From: an uncultured bacterium
GTDB lineage: Bacteria > Bacillota > Clostridia > Lachnospirales > Lachnospiraceae
NCBI GenBank assembly: GCA_947574055.1
Contig: CANPIC010000001.1
Coordinates: 158,887-222,886 of the forward strand
DNA: 64,000 nt
Reading direction: 5' to 3'
In this document: in pieces, positions 1 through 7,583 of the stretch
Position numbering within the stretch: the first letter of the stretch is position 1
How the letters are laid out: the number at the start of each line of letters is the position of its first letter
Notes under the pieces: model-generated
The model's input: only the letters and a program-made list of their open reading frames with translations
The model's database searches: none
Told to the model about the DNA's origin: nothing
Made by a program: the position numbers and the translations under genes

Positions 1-197
1 TTTTTTTCGCCCTGCTGTTATTGGCAGCGGTGGATCAGGTGAGGGAGAAGCGGCATCTGGAGCCGGATGCCTGGCTGGCGCAGCAATGTATCTGGTTTCG
101 GTGGCTGGCAATGCTGGGCTGCCTTCTGGCAGTGATTGTGTTTGGCGCATATGGCCCTGCCTATGATGCGGAAAATTTTATCTACTTTGGGTTCTGA
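1..197 (+). CDS. C-terminal end of an MBOAT-type O-acyltransferase (partial)
   Basis: The gene is cut by the left window edge. The frame starting at base 3 stays open to a TGA at 195-197, giving 64 visible residues with a hydrophobic segment and the ending AENFIYFGF. MBOAT acyltransferases of the AlgI/DltB group typically end in a short aromatic tail of this kind, and the full-length paralogue at 11868-13352 ends TFLYFNF. The next gene is an SGNH-type accessory protein, the same order as at 11868-14435. I infer a membrane enzyme moving an acyl group across the membrane for polysaccharide O-acylation. The catalytic histidine region lies outside the window. Confidence 0.6.
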   Translation, partial: FFALLLLAAVDQVREKRHLEPDAWLAQQCIWFRWLAMLGCLLAVIVFGAYGPAYDAENFIYFGF

Positions 198-230
198 CCC
201 AAAGGAAGGTTACAGAGGGATGCCTGCAAT

Positions 231-1733
231 ATGAACAGAGAAAAAAAACTTGTTAAAACGCCCGCGGGTGCAGACAGGATACCAGAGCAAAGCGCCCTGA
301 AAAGAAGGGTGGCAGGGCTGTTTCGTTTTGTCCTGTTTCTGGGGCTCTTTGCCTGTCTGTACCATAAGGCACAGGAAATCTTAAAACTGGATATGGGGCA
401 CCGGGGGACGGATAACGTAACAGGGTTTTATGCGGAAAAAGAGGACAGCATAGAGGTACTTTTTATCGGGGCCAGTACCATGTTCTGCACGGCAGATCCG
501 CTGGTGCTGTATGAAGAGTATGGAATCGCATCCTATGATTTTGGCAGTTCTGCCCAGCCATTTGCACTCAGCTATCTGTTTATGCAGGAGGCGTTTCGCA
601 CACAAAAACCCAAAGTAGTGGCGCTGGAAATGCTCAGTGTGGGCAATGAACTGGATACGGCAAAGGCCGATAATCTGAATTATGGTCTGACGGACATGCC
701 GTTTTCCCTGACAAAGGCCCGTGGCATTTATGATATGTTTCAAGATGACAAGGGGACAGGCCTGTCCTATCTGCTCCCGATGATGCAGTATAAAGACCGC
801 TGGCAGGAACTGACGGAGGAGGATTTTGCAGATGGCAGGACAGGACAGGGTTATCCGATACGAAATTATGCCAAAGGAGCATATACCCCTGATCTGGTTG
901 CACCGTCTGCGCTCGATTTTTCTTCGTATTATGAAGCACAGGAGTTTGCGATACCGGAGAGAAATCTTGAAATTTTTGCACAGATGGTAACATTGTGTGA
1001 GGAAAATAATGCCCGGCTTTTGTTGTTCAAATCTCCCAATGTCGGGTGGAACATCAGCCAGACCAGAGCGGTAGAGGCGCTGGCGCAAGAATATAACCTG
1101 CCGTTTCTTGACTTCTTTTCTCTGATGGAAGAACTGGAAATTGACCCGGCCAGAGATTTCAGAGACAACACGCACTTTAACCGCTATGGTTCCCGCAAGG
1201 CTTCCTGTTATCTGGGAGAATACCTGAAGGCACATTACGATCTGACGGATTATCGGATGACTGACTCTGATAATTCCTGGGATCTGGCGCTGCAGGGCCG
1301 GGAGCACGACCGGGCCAATGAACGGGTGGCAAAGGCCGGGGGACTGCCGGATTATATGGCGCTGATCCCTTATGCGGGACATACAGTGGTTTTTTCGGTG
1401 ACGGGTGATTGCGGTCAGATGGCAGACTTCTTACGGCAGCTGGCGGGTGCGTTCGGTCTGGATGCAGAGAAGCTACTGGCAGGCGGCAGCTTCGCGGTCA
1501 GAGACGGACAGTGCATCAGCGGTCTGATCGGGACGGATGATAAGCCATGGCGCTGGGAATGTGGCTCTGATACAATGCTGCTGACGGGCTACAGCATTAC
1601 GTATGACAGGGACATCTATCAGCTTGTGGACGATGGTCTGACGATATTGGTCTATGACAACGAATGGGAGGAACTGGTGGATGTGGCAGGATTTGATGCA
1701 TATGATCCGGCCCACGCCATTCGCTCAGAGTAA
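231..1733 (+). CDS. SGNH-fold (AlgJ/DltD-like) membrane-anchored acylation partner
   Basis: A 500-residue protein with a basic N-terminus, one membrane segment at about residues 29-47 and an extracytoplasmic SGNH-like domain. The serine block is FIGAST (Ser82) and the Asp/His block is DNTHFN (Asp312, His315), so a catalytic triad seems intact. Proteins of this sort work with MBOAT membrane acyltransferases in cell-surface acylation (AlgI/AlgJ, DltB/DltD). It directly follows an MBOAT C-terminus, which supports that pairing. The last 120 residues or so after the Asp/His block form a further domain I do not recognise. The substrate polymer is unknown. The start is the first ATG, with a GAGGG sequence about 11 bases upstream. 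Confidence 0.75.
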   Translation: MNREKKLVKTPAGADRIPEQSALKRRVAGLFRFVLFLGLFACLYHKAQEILKLDMGHRGTDNVTGFYAEKEDSIEVLFIGASTMFCTADPLVLYEEYGIASYDFGSSAQPFALSYLFMQEAFRTQKPKVVALEMLSVGNELDTAKADNLNYGLTDMPFSLTKARGIYDMFQDDKGTGLSYLLPMMQYKDRWQELTEEDFADGRTGQGYPIRNYAKGAYTPDLVAPSALDFSSYYEAQEFAIPERNLEIFAQMVTLCEENNARLLLFKSPNVGWNISQTRAVEALAQEYNLPFLDFFSLMEELEIDPARDFRDNTHFNRYGSRKASCYLGEYLKAHYDLTDYRMTDSDNSWDLALQGREHDRANERVAKAGGLPDYMALIPYAGHTVVFSVTGDCGQMADFLRQLAGAFGLDAEKLLAGGSFAVRDGQCISGLIGTDDKPWRWECGSDTMLLTGYSITYDRDIYQLVDDGLTILVYDNEWEELVDVAGFDAYDPAHAIRSE

Positions 1734-1762
1734 AAAAGTAAGCAGACCGGGGAGGCGCAGGG

Positions 1763-2992
1763 ATGGAAGAGAAGATACGAATCCTGCATGTGCTGGGGCG
1801 GCTGGACCGGGGCGGGGCGGAAACAATGGTCATGAATCTCTACCGCCATATGGACCATAGCCGTATTCAGTTTGATTTTGTGATTCATACCAGGGATACT
1901 TGTGATTATACAGCGGAGGTTCTGGCGTTGGGCGGACGCATTTACTCTATGATGCCGTTTCGCGCTGCCACCGCTTTATTGTATGGAAAAGCGTGGCGGC
2001 GTTTCTTCCGGGAGCATCCGGAATACAAAGTGATACATGGTCATATGCGCAGTACGGCCTCTTTGTATTTGCATGAGGCCGGGCGGGCGGGTCTGGTGAC
2101 GATCGTTCATAGCCACAATACGTCATCTGGCAGCGGATTTTCCGCACTGGTGAAAAATATGTTGCAATATCCTCTCAGGTTTCAGGCAGATTATTTATTT
2201 GCCTGTTCCAGGGCAGCGGGGATCTGGCTCTATGGGCGCAGCGCATGTGGGACAGACAGATTCCGTCTGCTGGTAAACGCGACAGAGCCGGAACGTTTCC
2301 GCTTTTGTGGGGAAGTACGGGTGGACAAAAGAAAGGAATTGCTGACGCCATGCGACGGCGGAGCGCAACCCTTTGTGTTTCTCCATATCGGCAGACTGGA
2401 GGAGCAGAAAAATCACCGTTTTTTGCTGCAGATTATGGTGGAGATTCGGAAATGCGCTCCCGGCGCTGTGTTGTGGTTGTGCGGCATGGGGCCTCTGGAG
2501 GAGGAACTGCGCCGGCAGACAGAAAAGGAAGGGCTGGAAGCGGCCGTATGTTTTCTGGGAACGAGGACGGATGTGCCGGCGCTGATGCAGGCGGCGGACG
2601 TTCTGTTGTTCCCGTCTCTGTTTGAAGGTTTGCCGGTGACGCTGGTAGAGGCGCAGGCAGCAGGCCTGCCGGTTTTGATGTCAGATACCGTGACCAGGGA
2701 AGTGATTCTCACAGATCTGGTTCGTACGCTGTCACTGCATGAGAGTGCCGCGCAGTGGGCCAGGATAGCTTTGGAGATGGCGCAGAGTGGCAGCAGGGGA
2801 TCTGATATGGCAAGAGGCAGGGCAGACAATGGCAGAGCGGCATATGCGGATAAAATCAGACTTTGCGGGTATGATGCGGCGGAAAATGCCGGCAGGCTGG
2901 CCCGGTTTTATGAAAAAGTGAGCGCTTCTGAGAGCCGACCGGGGAAAAAGCACCATGACGGGGACAGATCGGGGAGAAATAACGGGAAATGA
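1763..2992 (+). CDS. GT4-family glycosyltransferase
   Basis: A 409-residue cytoplasmic GT-B enzyme. The N-terminal motif ILHVLGRLDRGGAE is typical of GT4 exopolysaccharide transferases such as EpsF-like enzymes. The nucleotide-sugar half carries FLHIGRLEEQKNH (about residue 210), LFPSLFEGLPVTLVEAQAAG (about 290) and a Glu-containing donor-binding loop. It probably transfers a hexose from a nucleotide sugar to a lipid-linked intermediate; donor and acceptor cannot be read from sequence. Its stop overlaps the next start by 4 bases (ATGA at 2989-2992), so translation with the CotH gene is probably coupled. The C-terminal tail after about residue 385 is polar and poorly conserved in appearance. 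Confidence 0.85.
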   Translation: MEEKIRILHVLGRLDRGGAETMVMNLYRHMDHSRIQFDFVIHTRDTCDYTAEVLALGGRIYSMMPFRAATALLYGKAWRRFFREHPEYKVIHGHMRSTASLYLHEAGRAGLVTIVHSHNTSSGSGFSALVKNMLQYPLRFQADYLFACSRAAGIWLYGRSACGTDRFRLLVNATEPERFRFCGEVRVDKRKELLTPCDGGAQPFVFLHIGRLEEQKNHRFLLQIMVEIRKCAPGAVLWLCGMGPLEEELRRQTEKEGLEAAVCFLGTRTDVPALMQAADVLLFPSLFEGLPVTLVEAQAAGLPVLMSDTVTREVILTDLVRTLSLHESAAQWARIALEMAQSGSRGSDMARGRADNGRAAYADKIRLCGYDAAENAGRLARFYEKVSASESRPGKKHHDGDRSGRNNGK

Positions 2993-4764
2993 GAAAGAAA
3001 GGGAAGATTACTGCGCTGCTGGGGACGGTACTGCTGCTGAGTGTCTGGCTGGGGCTGCGTATCTGGTGGGATGGCAGGCAGCCGGTCACCGTTCAGGAGA
3101 TTACTTTCTTCCTGGGGGAAGAGGAGCATAGGCGGCTGAAATTATGGCACAATTATTATAATAATACAGAATATTTATTTCTGCCTGCTTATTGCAGTCA
3201 GGATATGCAGGTACAGGTGACTATGAGCCGCAGGGGGGCTCTGTCCTGGGACGGGCAGGCACTGGGGCGGCAGAACCTGCTGTATGATCTGACGGAGGGG
3301 ACACATTATCTGCAGGCGGGAAATACGGAATTTACTGTGGAAGTCATGCGTTCCGCCAGTGTGCCGGCTCTGTTTCTGTATACCAGTTCGGGTAGTCTGT
3401 CGCATATCGAGGCCGTGAAAGGCAATGGGGAGCCTGCCCTGTATGAGATGGTGGACGCGGATGGAGAGGTCATTGCCGCCGGAGCGGTCAGTAAGCTGAA
3501 ATCGCGGGGAAATTCTACTTTTCTGGAAGACAAGAAGCCCTACCAGATGACGCTGGAAGAGGGGGCTGACCTTCTGGATAACGGGATACAGGACAAATAT
3601 ATTCTGCTGGCAAACCGGCAGGACCAGTCGCTGCTGCGTGACCGGATTATGTATGATCTGGCGGCGGATATGGGGCTGGCTTATTCTGCGGTCAGCCGTT
3701 TTGTGGATCTGTATGTGAATGAGGAGTACAGGGGTTCCTACCAGCTTTCGGAGAAGGTGGAGACCGGGCATGGCAGGATGGCGCTTGACACCGAAACGGG
3801 CAGGACAGAGACTGCGTTTCTGGTAACCCTGGAATACCCCAACGAGGACAGGCTGGCGGAGGCAGAGCATTATTTTACGACCGGAAACGGACAGAATGTG
3901 ATTATCAAACGACCGGCCGAGCCTACGGATGCGCAGCGAGCTTACATCGCAGATACCTTTGCGGCGGTGCAGGAGGACATACGGGCAGGCAGAATTGAGG
4001 AAACGCGGATTGATATGACCAGTTTTGCCAGGAAATATCTGGTAGAAGAGATCGGAAAAAATCTCGATGCCATGTATACAAGCCAGTATTTTTATCAGGA
4101 TGAACCGCAGAAGGACGCAAAACTGTATGCCGGACCGGTGTGGGACTATGACAAGACACTGGGAAATCCGCTGATTGAGCGTACAAGAGCAGTGGATTTC
4201 CAGGAACCACGGGGCATCTATGCCGCTATGGAACAGGCGGATGCTACCTGGTGGTATGATCTGTATCAGCTTCCCGCCTTTCGGGAGACAATGATCCAGG
4301 AATACAAAGAGACGGCCGTCCCGGCCATAGAAGCCATGCTGGGCGGTAAGATAGATGGCTACCGGGATGAAATCTGGAACAGTGCGCATATGGACTATAT
4401 GCGCTGGGATCCGTTTGAAGATTTTAAGTATGAAGAAGAACTGGAGTTTGAGACGTCGTATCAGGCGGAGATTGATCGAATCAAAGAATTTCTTAATCTG
4501 CGCCGCCAGTTTCTGGATGATATCTGGCTGGAAGGCAGAAAATATGACAGAATCACTTTTGATCCCGGGGAAGGCAGTATGTATGTGACCTATGTGGATG
4601 CCATAGAAGGCAGGACACTGAATCAGCCCCGTGACCCCAAACGGGAGGGATATCAGTTCGATCACTGGGTGCGGGAGGATACAGGAGAAGTCTATGATTT
4701 TACGGCGTGTTATGATGGGAATCCTTTCGTCTTACAGGCTGTGTACCGCCCGGAGGAGGAGTGA
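2989..4764 (+). CDS. CotH-family kinase-like surface protein with InlB-type repeat
   Basis: A 591-residue protein with an N-terminal signal/anchor (about residues 6-24), a middle CotH domain and a C-terminal Listeria-Bacteroides (InlB B) repeat at about 520-588. CotH hallmarks are RGNSTFLEDKKPYQM (about 172), the SLLRDRIMYDLA helix, YRGSYQLSEKVE, and the metal-binding motif GPVWDYDKTLGNP (about 381). Bacillus CotH is an atypical protein kinase acting on spore coat proteins; in non-spore contexts the target is unknown. Predicted to act outside the membrane. The C-terminal repeat, which includes EGYQFDHW, resembles wall- or ligand-binding repeats of surface proteins. A longer paralogue lies at 17481-19484. 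Confidence 0.85.
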   Translation: MRKKGKITALLGTVLLLSVWLGLRIWWDGRQPVTVQEITFFLGEEEHRRLKLWHNYYNNTEYLFLPAYCSQDMQVQVTMSRRGALSWDGQALGRQNLLYDLTEGTHYLQAGNTEFTVEVMRSASVPALFLYTSSGSLSHIEAVKGNGEPALYEMVDADGEVIAAGAVSKLKSRGNSTFLEDKKPYQMTLEEGADLLDNGIQDKYILLANRQDQSLLRDRIMYDLAADMGLAYSAVSRFVDLYVNEEYRGSYQLSEKVETGHGRMALDTETGRTETAFLVTLEYPNEDRLAEAEHYFTTGNGQNVIIKRPAEPTDAQRAYIADTFAAVQEDIRAGRIEETRIDMTSFARKYLVEEIGKNLDAMYTSQYFYQDEPQKDAKLYAGPVWDYDKTLGNPLIERTRAVDFQEPRGIYAAMEQADATWWYDLYQLPAFRETMIQEYKETAVPAIEAMLGGKIDGYRDEIWNSAHMDYMRWDPFEDFKYEEELEFETSYQAEIDRIKEFLNLRRQFLDDIWLEGRKYDRITFDPGEGSMYVTYVDAIEGRTLNQPRDPKREGYQFDHWVREDTGEVYDFTACYDGNPFVLQAVYRPEEE

Positions 4765-4844
4765 ACCCTGTGTGTTGACAAATGTTTCTGACAGGCAATA
4801 GTATAGGCCTGGCGGGAACGGACAGGATGAAAAAAGAGGACAGG

Positions 4845-6083
4845 ATGGAACAGAAGCAGTCAGTTACGGTTTCGCCGGAGGCGATACGGAAAAATATGAT
4901 ATGGAATGTGAGCGGTTCGATCGGCTTTATCGGGGCGCAGTGGATGATGACCATCCTGATCGTCCGGCTGGCCGGGTATACGGAGGCGGGCTATCTGTCG
5001 CTGGGCCTGTCGCTGACCAATATCTTTACCAATATTGCCTATTTTTGTATCCGCAACTTTCAGGTGTCAGATACAAGGAGTCAATACGATGCAGATACCT
5101 ATGTAACCCACAGGGCAGTTTTCACGGTTGCGGCCTTTGCATTGTATACGCTGTTTGTCCTCTGCAACGGGTATCCATTGTATGTGATGGTATTTTTGCT
5201 GTTGTTTATGATATACCGTCTGAGCGAAGCAGTGGTGGATGTGTTTCACGGGATTGACCAGAAAGCGTGGCGGCTGGATGTGGCGGGGCAGTCTTTCCTG
5301 ATGCGGGGAGTGCTGACACTGGCGGCCTTTATCATTATGGAAAAACTGACCGGGAATCTGATCGTCACCACCCTGGTGATGCTGGCAATGGCTTACGGGG
5401 TAATTTTTTTCTTTGACATTCCCCGGGCGTCCACACTGTCTCCTTTTTCGCTGAGGGGGGAGAGACACTCGCTGATCGCGCTTACCAGGGAATGTTTTCC
5501 CCTGTTTCTCTACGCCATCTGTCTCAACGCCGTAGTGCCCATTCCACGCTACATGCTGGAAAAGATAGCCGGGAGTGAGGTACTGGGGTTTTACAGTTCC
5601 GTGGCAATTCCGGCGTCTGTCATACAGCTTCTGGCATCCTATATTTTCACCACATTTACCGCATTGTTTTCCGATTATCTGTTTCAAAAAGACAGGGCGC
5701 GGTTCATGGCATTGTTTGGCAGACTGACGATGGCCATTGTCCTCATTATCCTGCTGGCGCTTGGCGGCAGCCTGCTTCTGGGAGAATGGGCTCTTGTGCT
5801 GCTGTTTACCGAAAGCATCCGCCCCTATGCCTACCTTTTGGCTCCCACTATAGTATGCTGCGGCCTGATTGCGATGGTCTGGTTTATGGGTACATTGCTT
5901 ACGATTATGCGGGACCGCAAAGGCCTGCTGGCAGGCGCTGTGGCAGGTACACTCACTGCTGCGGCTGCTTCCTGGCCGTGTATTGTCACCTGGGGCATGG
6001 ACGGAGTCAATATTGTGCTGTTTTTGTCCAGTGCGGTGACACTTGCTATTTTTGGCGTGCGATTTGTGCGGTATCGGTGGTAG
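4845..6083 (+). CDS. Wzx-type polysaccharide flippase
   Basis: A polytopic protein of about 412 residues with 12-14 predicted membrane helices and the pattern of MOP-superfamily O-antigen or teichoic acid flippases. It begins with IRKNMIWNVSGSIGFIGAQW and has the characteristic early segment AGYLSLGLSLTNIF. It would move undecaprenyl-diphosphate-linked oligosaccharide to the outer face. The open frame continues upstream to ATGs at 4827 and 4782. I prefer 4845 because AGAGGA lies 4 bases upstream, and the extra residues look unlike a transporter N-terminus. It is the last gene of the first operon; a second flippase lies at 23738-25156. Confidence 0.8.
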   Translation: MEQKQSVTVSPEAIRKNMIWNVSGSIGFIGAQWMMTILIVRLAGYTEAGYLSLGLSLTNIFTNIAYFCIRNFQVSDTRSQYDADTYVTHRAVFTVAAFALYTLFVLCNGYPLYVMVFLLLFMIYRLSEAVVDVFHGIDQKAWRLDVAGQSFLMRGVLTLAAFIIMEKLTGNLIVTTLVMLAMAYGVIFFFDIPRASTLSPFSLRGERHSLIALTRECFPLFLYAICLNAVVPIPRYMLEKIAGSEVLGFYSSVAIPASVIQLLASYIFTTFTALFSDYLFQKDRARFMALFGRLTMAIVLIILLALGGSLLLGEWALVLLFTESIRPYAYLLAPTIVCCGLIAMVWFMGTLLTIMRDRKGLLAGAVAGTLTAAAASWPCIVTWGMDGVNIVLFLSSAVTLAIFGVRFVRYRW

Positions 6084-6107
6084 GAGGGGAAGGTCGGAAA
6101 AAGTGAC

Positions 6108-6289
6108 GCCGCAACGGACAGGCAGACAGATACCAAAGCCCGGGCCAACGCGCAGCTGAACTAAGCGCTAACTACGGTTAAGCCGCTCCGGAAAGCCGTC
6201 GCGCCGAAACCTGCGTAAGCGCTGGATTTCATCTGCGCTAATAGCGTCCCCCAAAGGGCTTTGATATCTGTCTGCCTGTCCGTTGCGGC
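6108..6289. repeat. Structured inverted-repeat element, copy A
   Basis: A 182-base unit bounded by a perfect 25-base inverted repeat (6108-6132 with 6265-6289). After a single mismatch it continues as an 8-base pair stem (CAAAGCCC at 6134-6141 with GGGCTTTG at 6256-6263). Inside, AGCGCT at 6154-6159 can pair with AGCGCT at 6218-6223, and GGTT at 6166-6169 with AACC at 6208-6211. The core is strongly similar to the reverse complement of copy B. Where the two differ, the paired positions change together, which argues for a conserved folded RNA or hairpin DNA. The left flank is GTGAC. Coding potential is negligible. I cannot assign a family; a solo HEARO/OMEGA-type RNA or a REP/PATE-like mobile hairpin are candidates. 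Confidence 0.8.
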
Positions 6290-6411
6290 TGGTGATTGAC
6301 GGGGCCCCAGCGGCAGTAATATATTAGCTGTTAGTTAAGGGATAATATAATATTTAGTAAATGCTATTGGGAATATTTGTCTGGATTTTATGTATCTACA
6401 GTCATAACGCA

Positions 6412-6592
6412 GCCGGAGGGGAAGGAATACCGGCTGTCAGAACCCTTTGGGGACGTTATTAGCGCGGATGAAATCCACCGGTTATGCAGTCTTAGGCGCG
6501 ACGGCTTTCCGGAGCGGCTTAGACGTAGTTACCGGTTAGTTCAGCTGCGCGTTGGCCCGGGTTCTGCCGGCCGGTATTCCTTCCCCTCCGGC
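6412..6592. repeat. Structured inverted-repeat element, copy B (opposite orientation)
   Basis: A 181-base unit bounded by a perfect 23-base inverted repeat (6412-6434 with 6570-6592), whose sequence differs from copy A at about half its positions. After a 3x3 internal loop there is an 8-base pair stem (CAGAACCC at 6438-6445 with GGGTTCTG at 6559-6566). The core matches copy A on the opposite strand with short substitutions. ACCGGT at 6477-6482 and 6531-6536 replaces the AGCGCT pair of copy A, and GTCT/AGAC (read on the minus strand) replaces GGTT/AACC. Both copies share ACGCCG at one outer edge and CGGCTG at the other, each followed 5-9 bases on by TGAC. Confidence 0.8.
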
Positions 6593-6629
6593 GTGGCTTT
6601 GCCAGCCAATATAATGAATATGGCGCTTA

Positions 6630-7583
6630 TTACAAATCCTCCTCTCTCATCAGGCTTTTAAACATGTCTTCCGTTCTCTGGAGTTGATATTCAAAATCCC
6701 TGCGGTTATTTTCACTCATATTGCTGAGAATCAGTCCGGCGAAGAAGGATTGTATGGCGGCCAGAGTGACAAAGCCGCAAACGACAAGTGTGGGTATCTG
6801 CAGGACAAGGTGGGTTTCCAGGAAGCGGATGAGCACCGGGATAAAGAAACCGACAGCCAGCAGCAGCAGTCCGGCGGCAATAAAGGAAAAAAAGGCCAGC
6901 GGTTTGTAGGTTTTAAACAGCCGCAGAATCATTTTCAGCACCTTAAAGCCGTCGGAATAGGTGTTGAGCTTGGAGACGCTGCCCTGTGGGCGGTCCCGAT
7001 AGTCGACGACGACGTTTTCAATCTGCATATGGTTGTAGACTGCATGGATGGTCATTTCCGTCTCGATTTCGAAGCCCTGAGAGAGGACAGGGAAGGTTTT
7101 GACAAAGGAGTAGCTGAAGGCGCGGTAGCCGGTCATGATATCTTTGATATCGGAATGAAAGAGGCGGTTGATACTGCCACGCACCAGGCTGTTGCCGAAA
7201 TTATGGAACGGCCTTTTGTTTTCCGAAAAATAAGTGGAAGAGAGGCGGTCTCCCACAACCATGTCTGCGTGGCGTTTGAGAACCAGCTGCGCCATCTCTC
7301 CTGCCTGTTCCAGCGGGTAGGTGTCGTCGCCGTCTATAAGGATATAGCAGCAGGCGTCGATTTCCCGGAACATACGCCGGATCACATTGCCTTTTCCCTG
7401 CTGGTATTCGTTTCTGACCACCGCCCCGGCTGCGCCGGCGATCTTTGCGGTAGCATCGGTGGAATTGTTGTCATAGACATAGATTGTGGCATCCGGCAGT
7501 GCTGCTTTGGCATCACGGATGACTTTTTCTATGGTCAGTGCTTCGTTATAACAGGGAATCAGTACTGCGATCTTGTCTAACAT
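6630..7583 (-). CDS. GtrB/DPM-type GT2 polyprenyl-phosphate glycosyltransferase
   Basis: A 317-residue GT2 enzyme starting IAVLIPCYNEALTIEKVI with a DDTYPLE metal-binding motif (DGDDT, about residue 84) and two C-terminal membrane helices (about 232-254 and 263-290). This is the layout of GtrB and dolichol-phosphate mannosyltransferase-like enzymes, which load a sugar onto undecaprenyl phosphate at the cytoplasmic face for later use by membrane GT-C enzymes. Its start lies inside the 3' end of the upstream large membrane protein (38-base overlap), which implies co-transcription and a shared task. The gene ends close to copy B of the repeat pair and converges on the flippase gene. Confidence 0.85.
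   Translation of the reverse strand: MLDKIAVLIPCYNEALTIEKVIRDAKAALPDATIYVYDNNSTDATAKIAGAAGAVVRNEYQQGKGNVIRRMFREIDACCYILIDGDDTYPLEQAGEMAQLVLKRHADMVVGDRLSSTYFSENKRPFHNFGNSLVRGSINRLFHSDIKDIMTGYRAFSYSFVKTFPVLSQGFEIETEMTIHAVYNHMQIENVVVDYRDRPQGSVSKLNTYSDGFKVLKMILRLFKTYKPLAFFSFIAAGLLLLAVGFFIPVLIRFLETHLVLQIPTLVVCGFVTLAAIQSFFAGLILSNMSENNRRDFEYQLQRTEDMFKSLMREEDL

Larger units (their letters stand above)
6084..6629. other. Gene-free region holding two inverted structured elements
   Basis: A 546-base stretch between convergent genes. I find no credible protein here; the 94-codon frame at 6377-6661 is a by-product of the second element. It contains two homologous elements in opposite orientation (6108-6289 and 6412-6592), separated by about 120 bases of AT-rich sequence. 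Confidence 0.8.

Noticed and set aside
3175..4665. 496-codon minus-strand open frame opposite the first CotH gene
   Set aside because: It mirrors the CotH coding sequence in composition, shows no motif, and the sense frame has catalytic motifs and signal peptide.
6377..6661. 94-codon plus-strand frame across copy B
   Set aside because: It follows the structured element and runs into the 3' end of the GtrB-type gene, with no ribosome binding site and no similarity to proteins I know.
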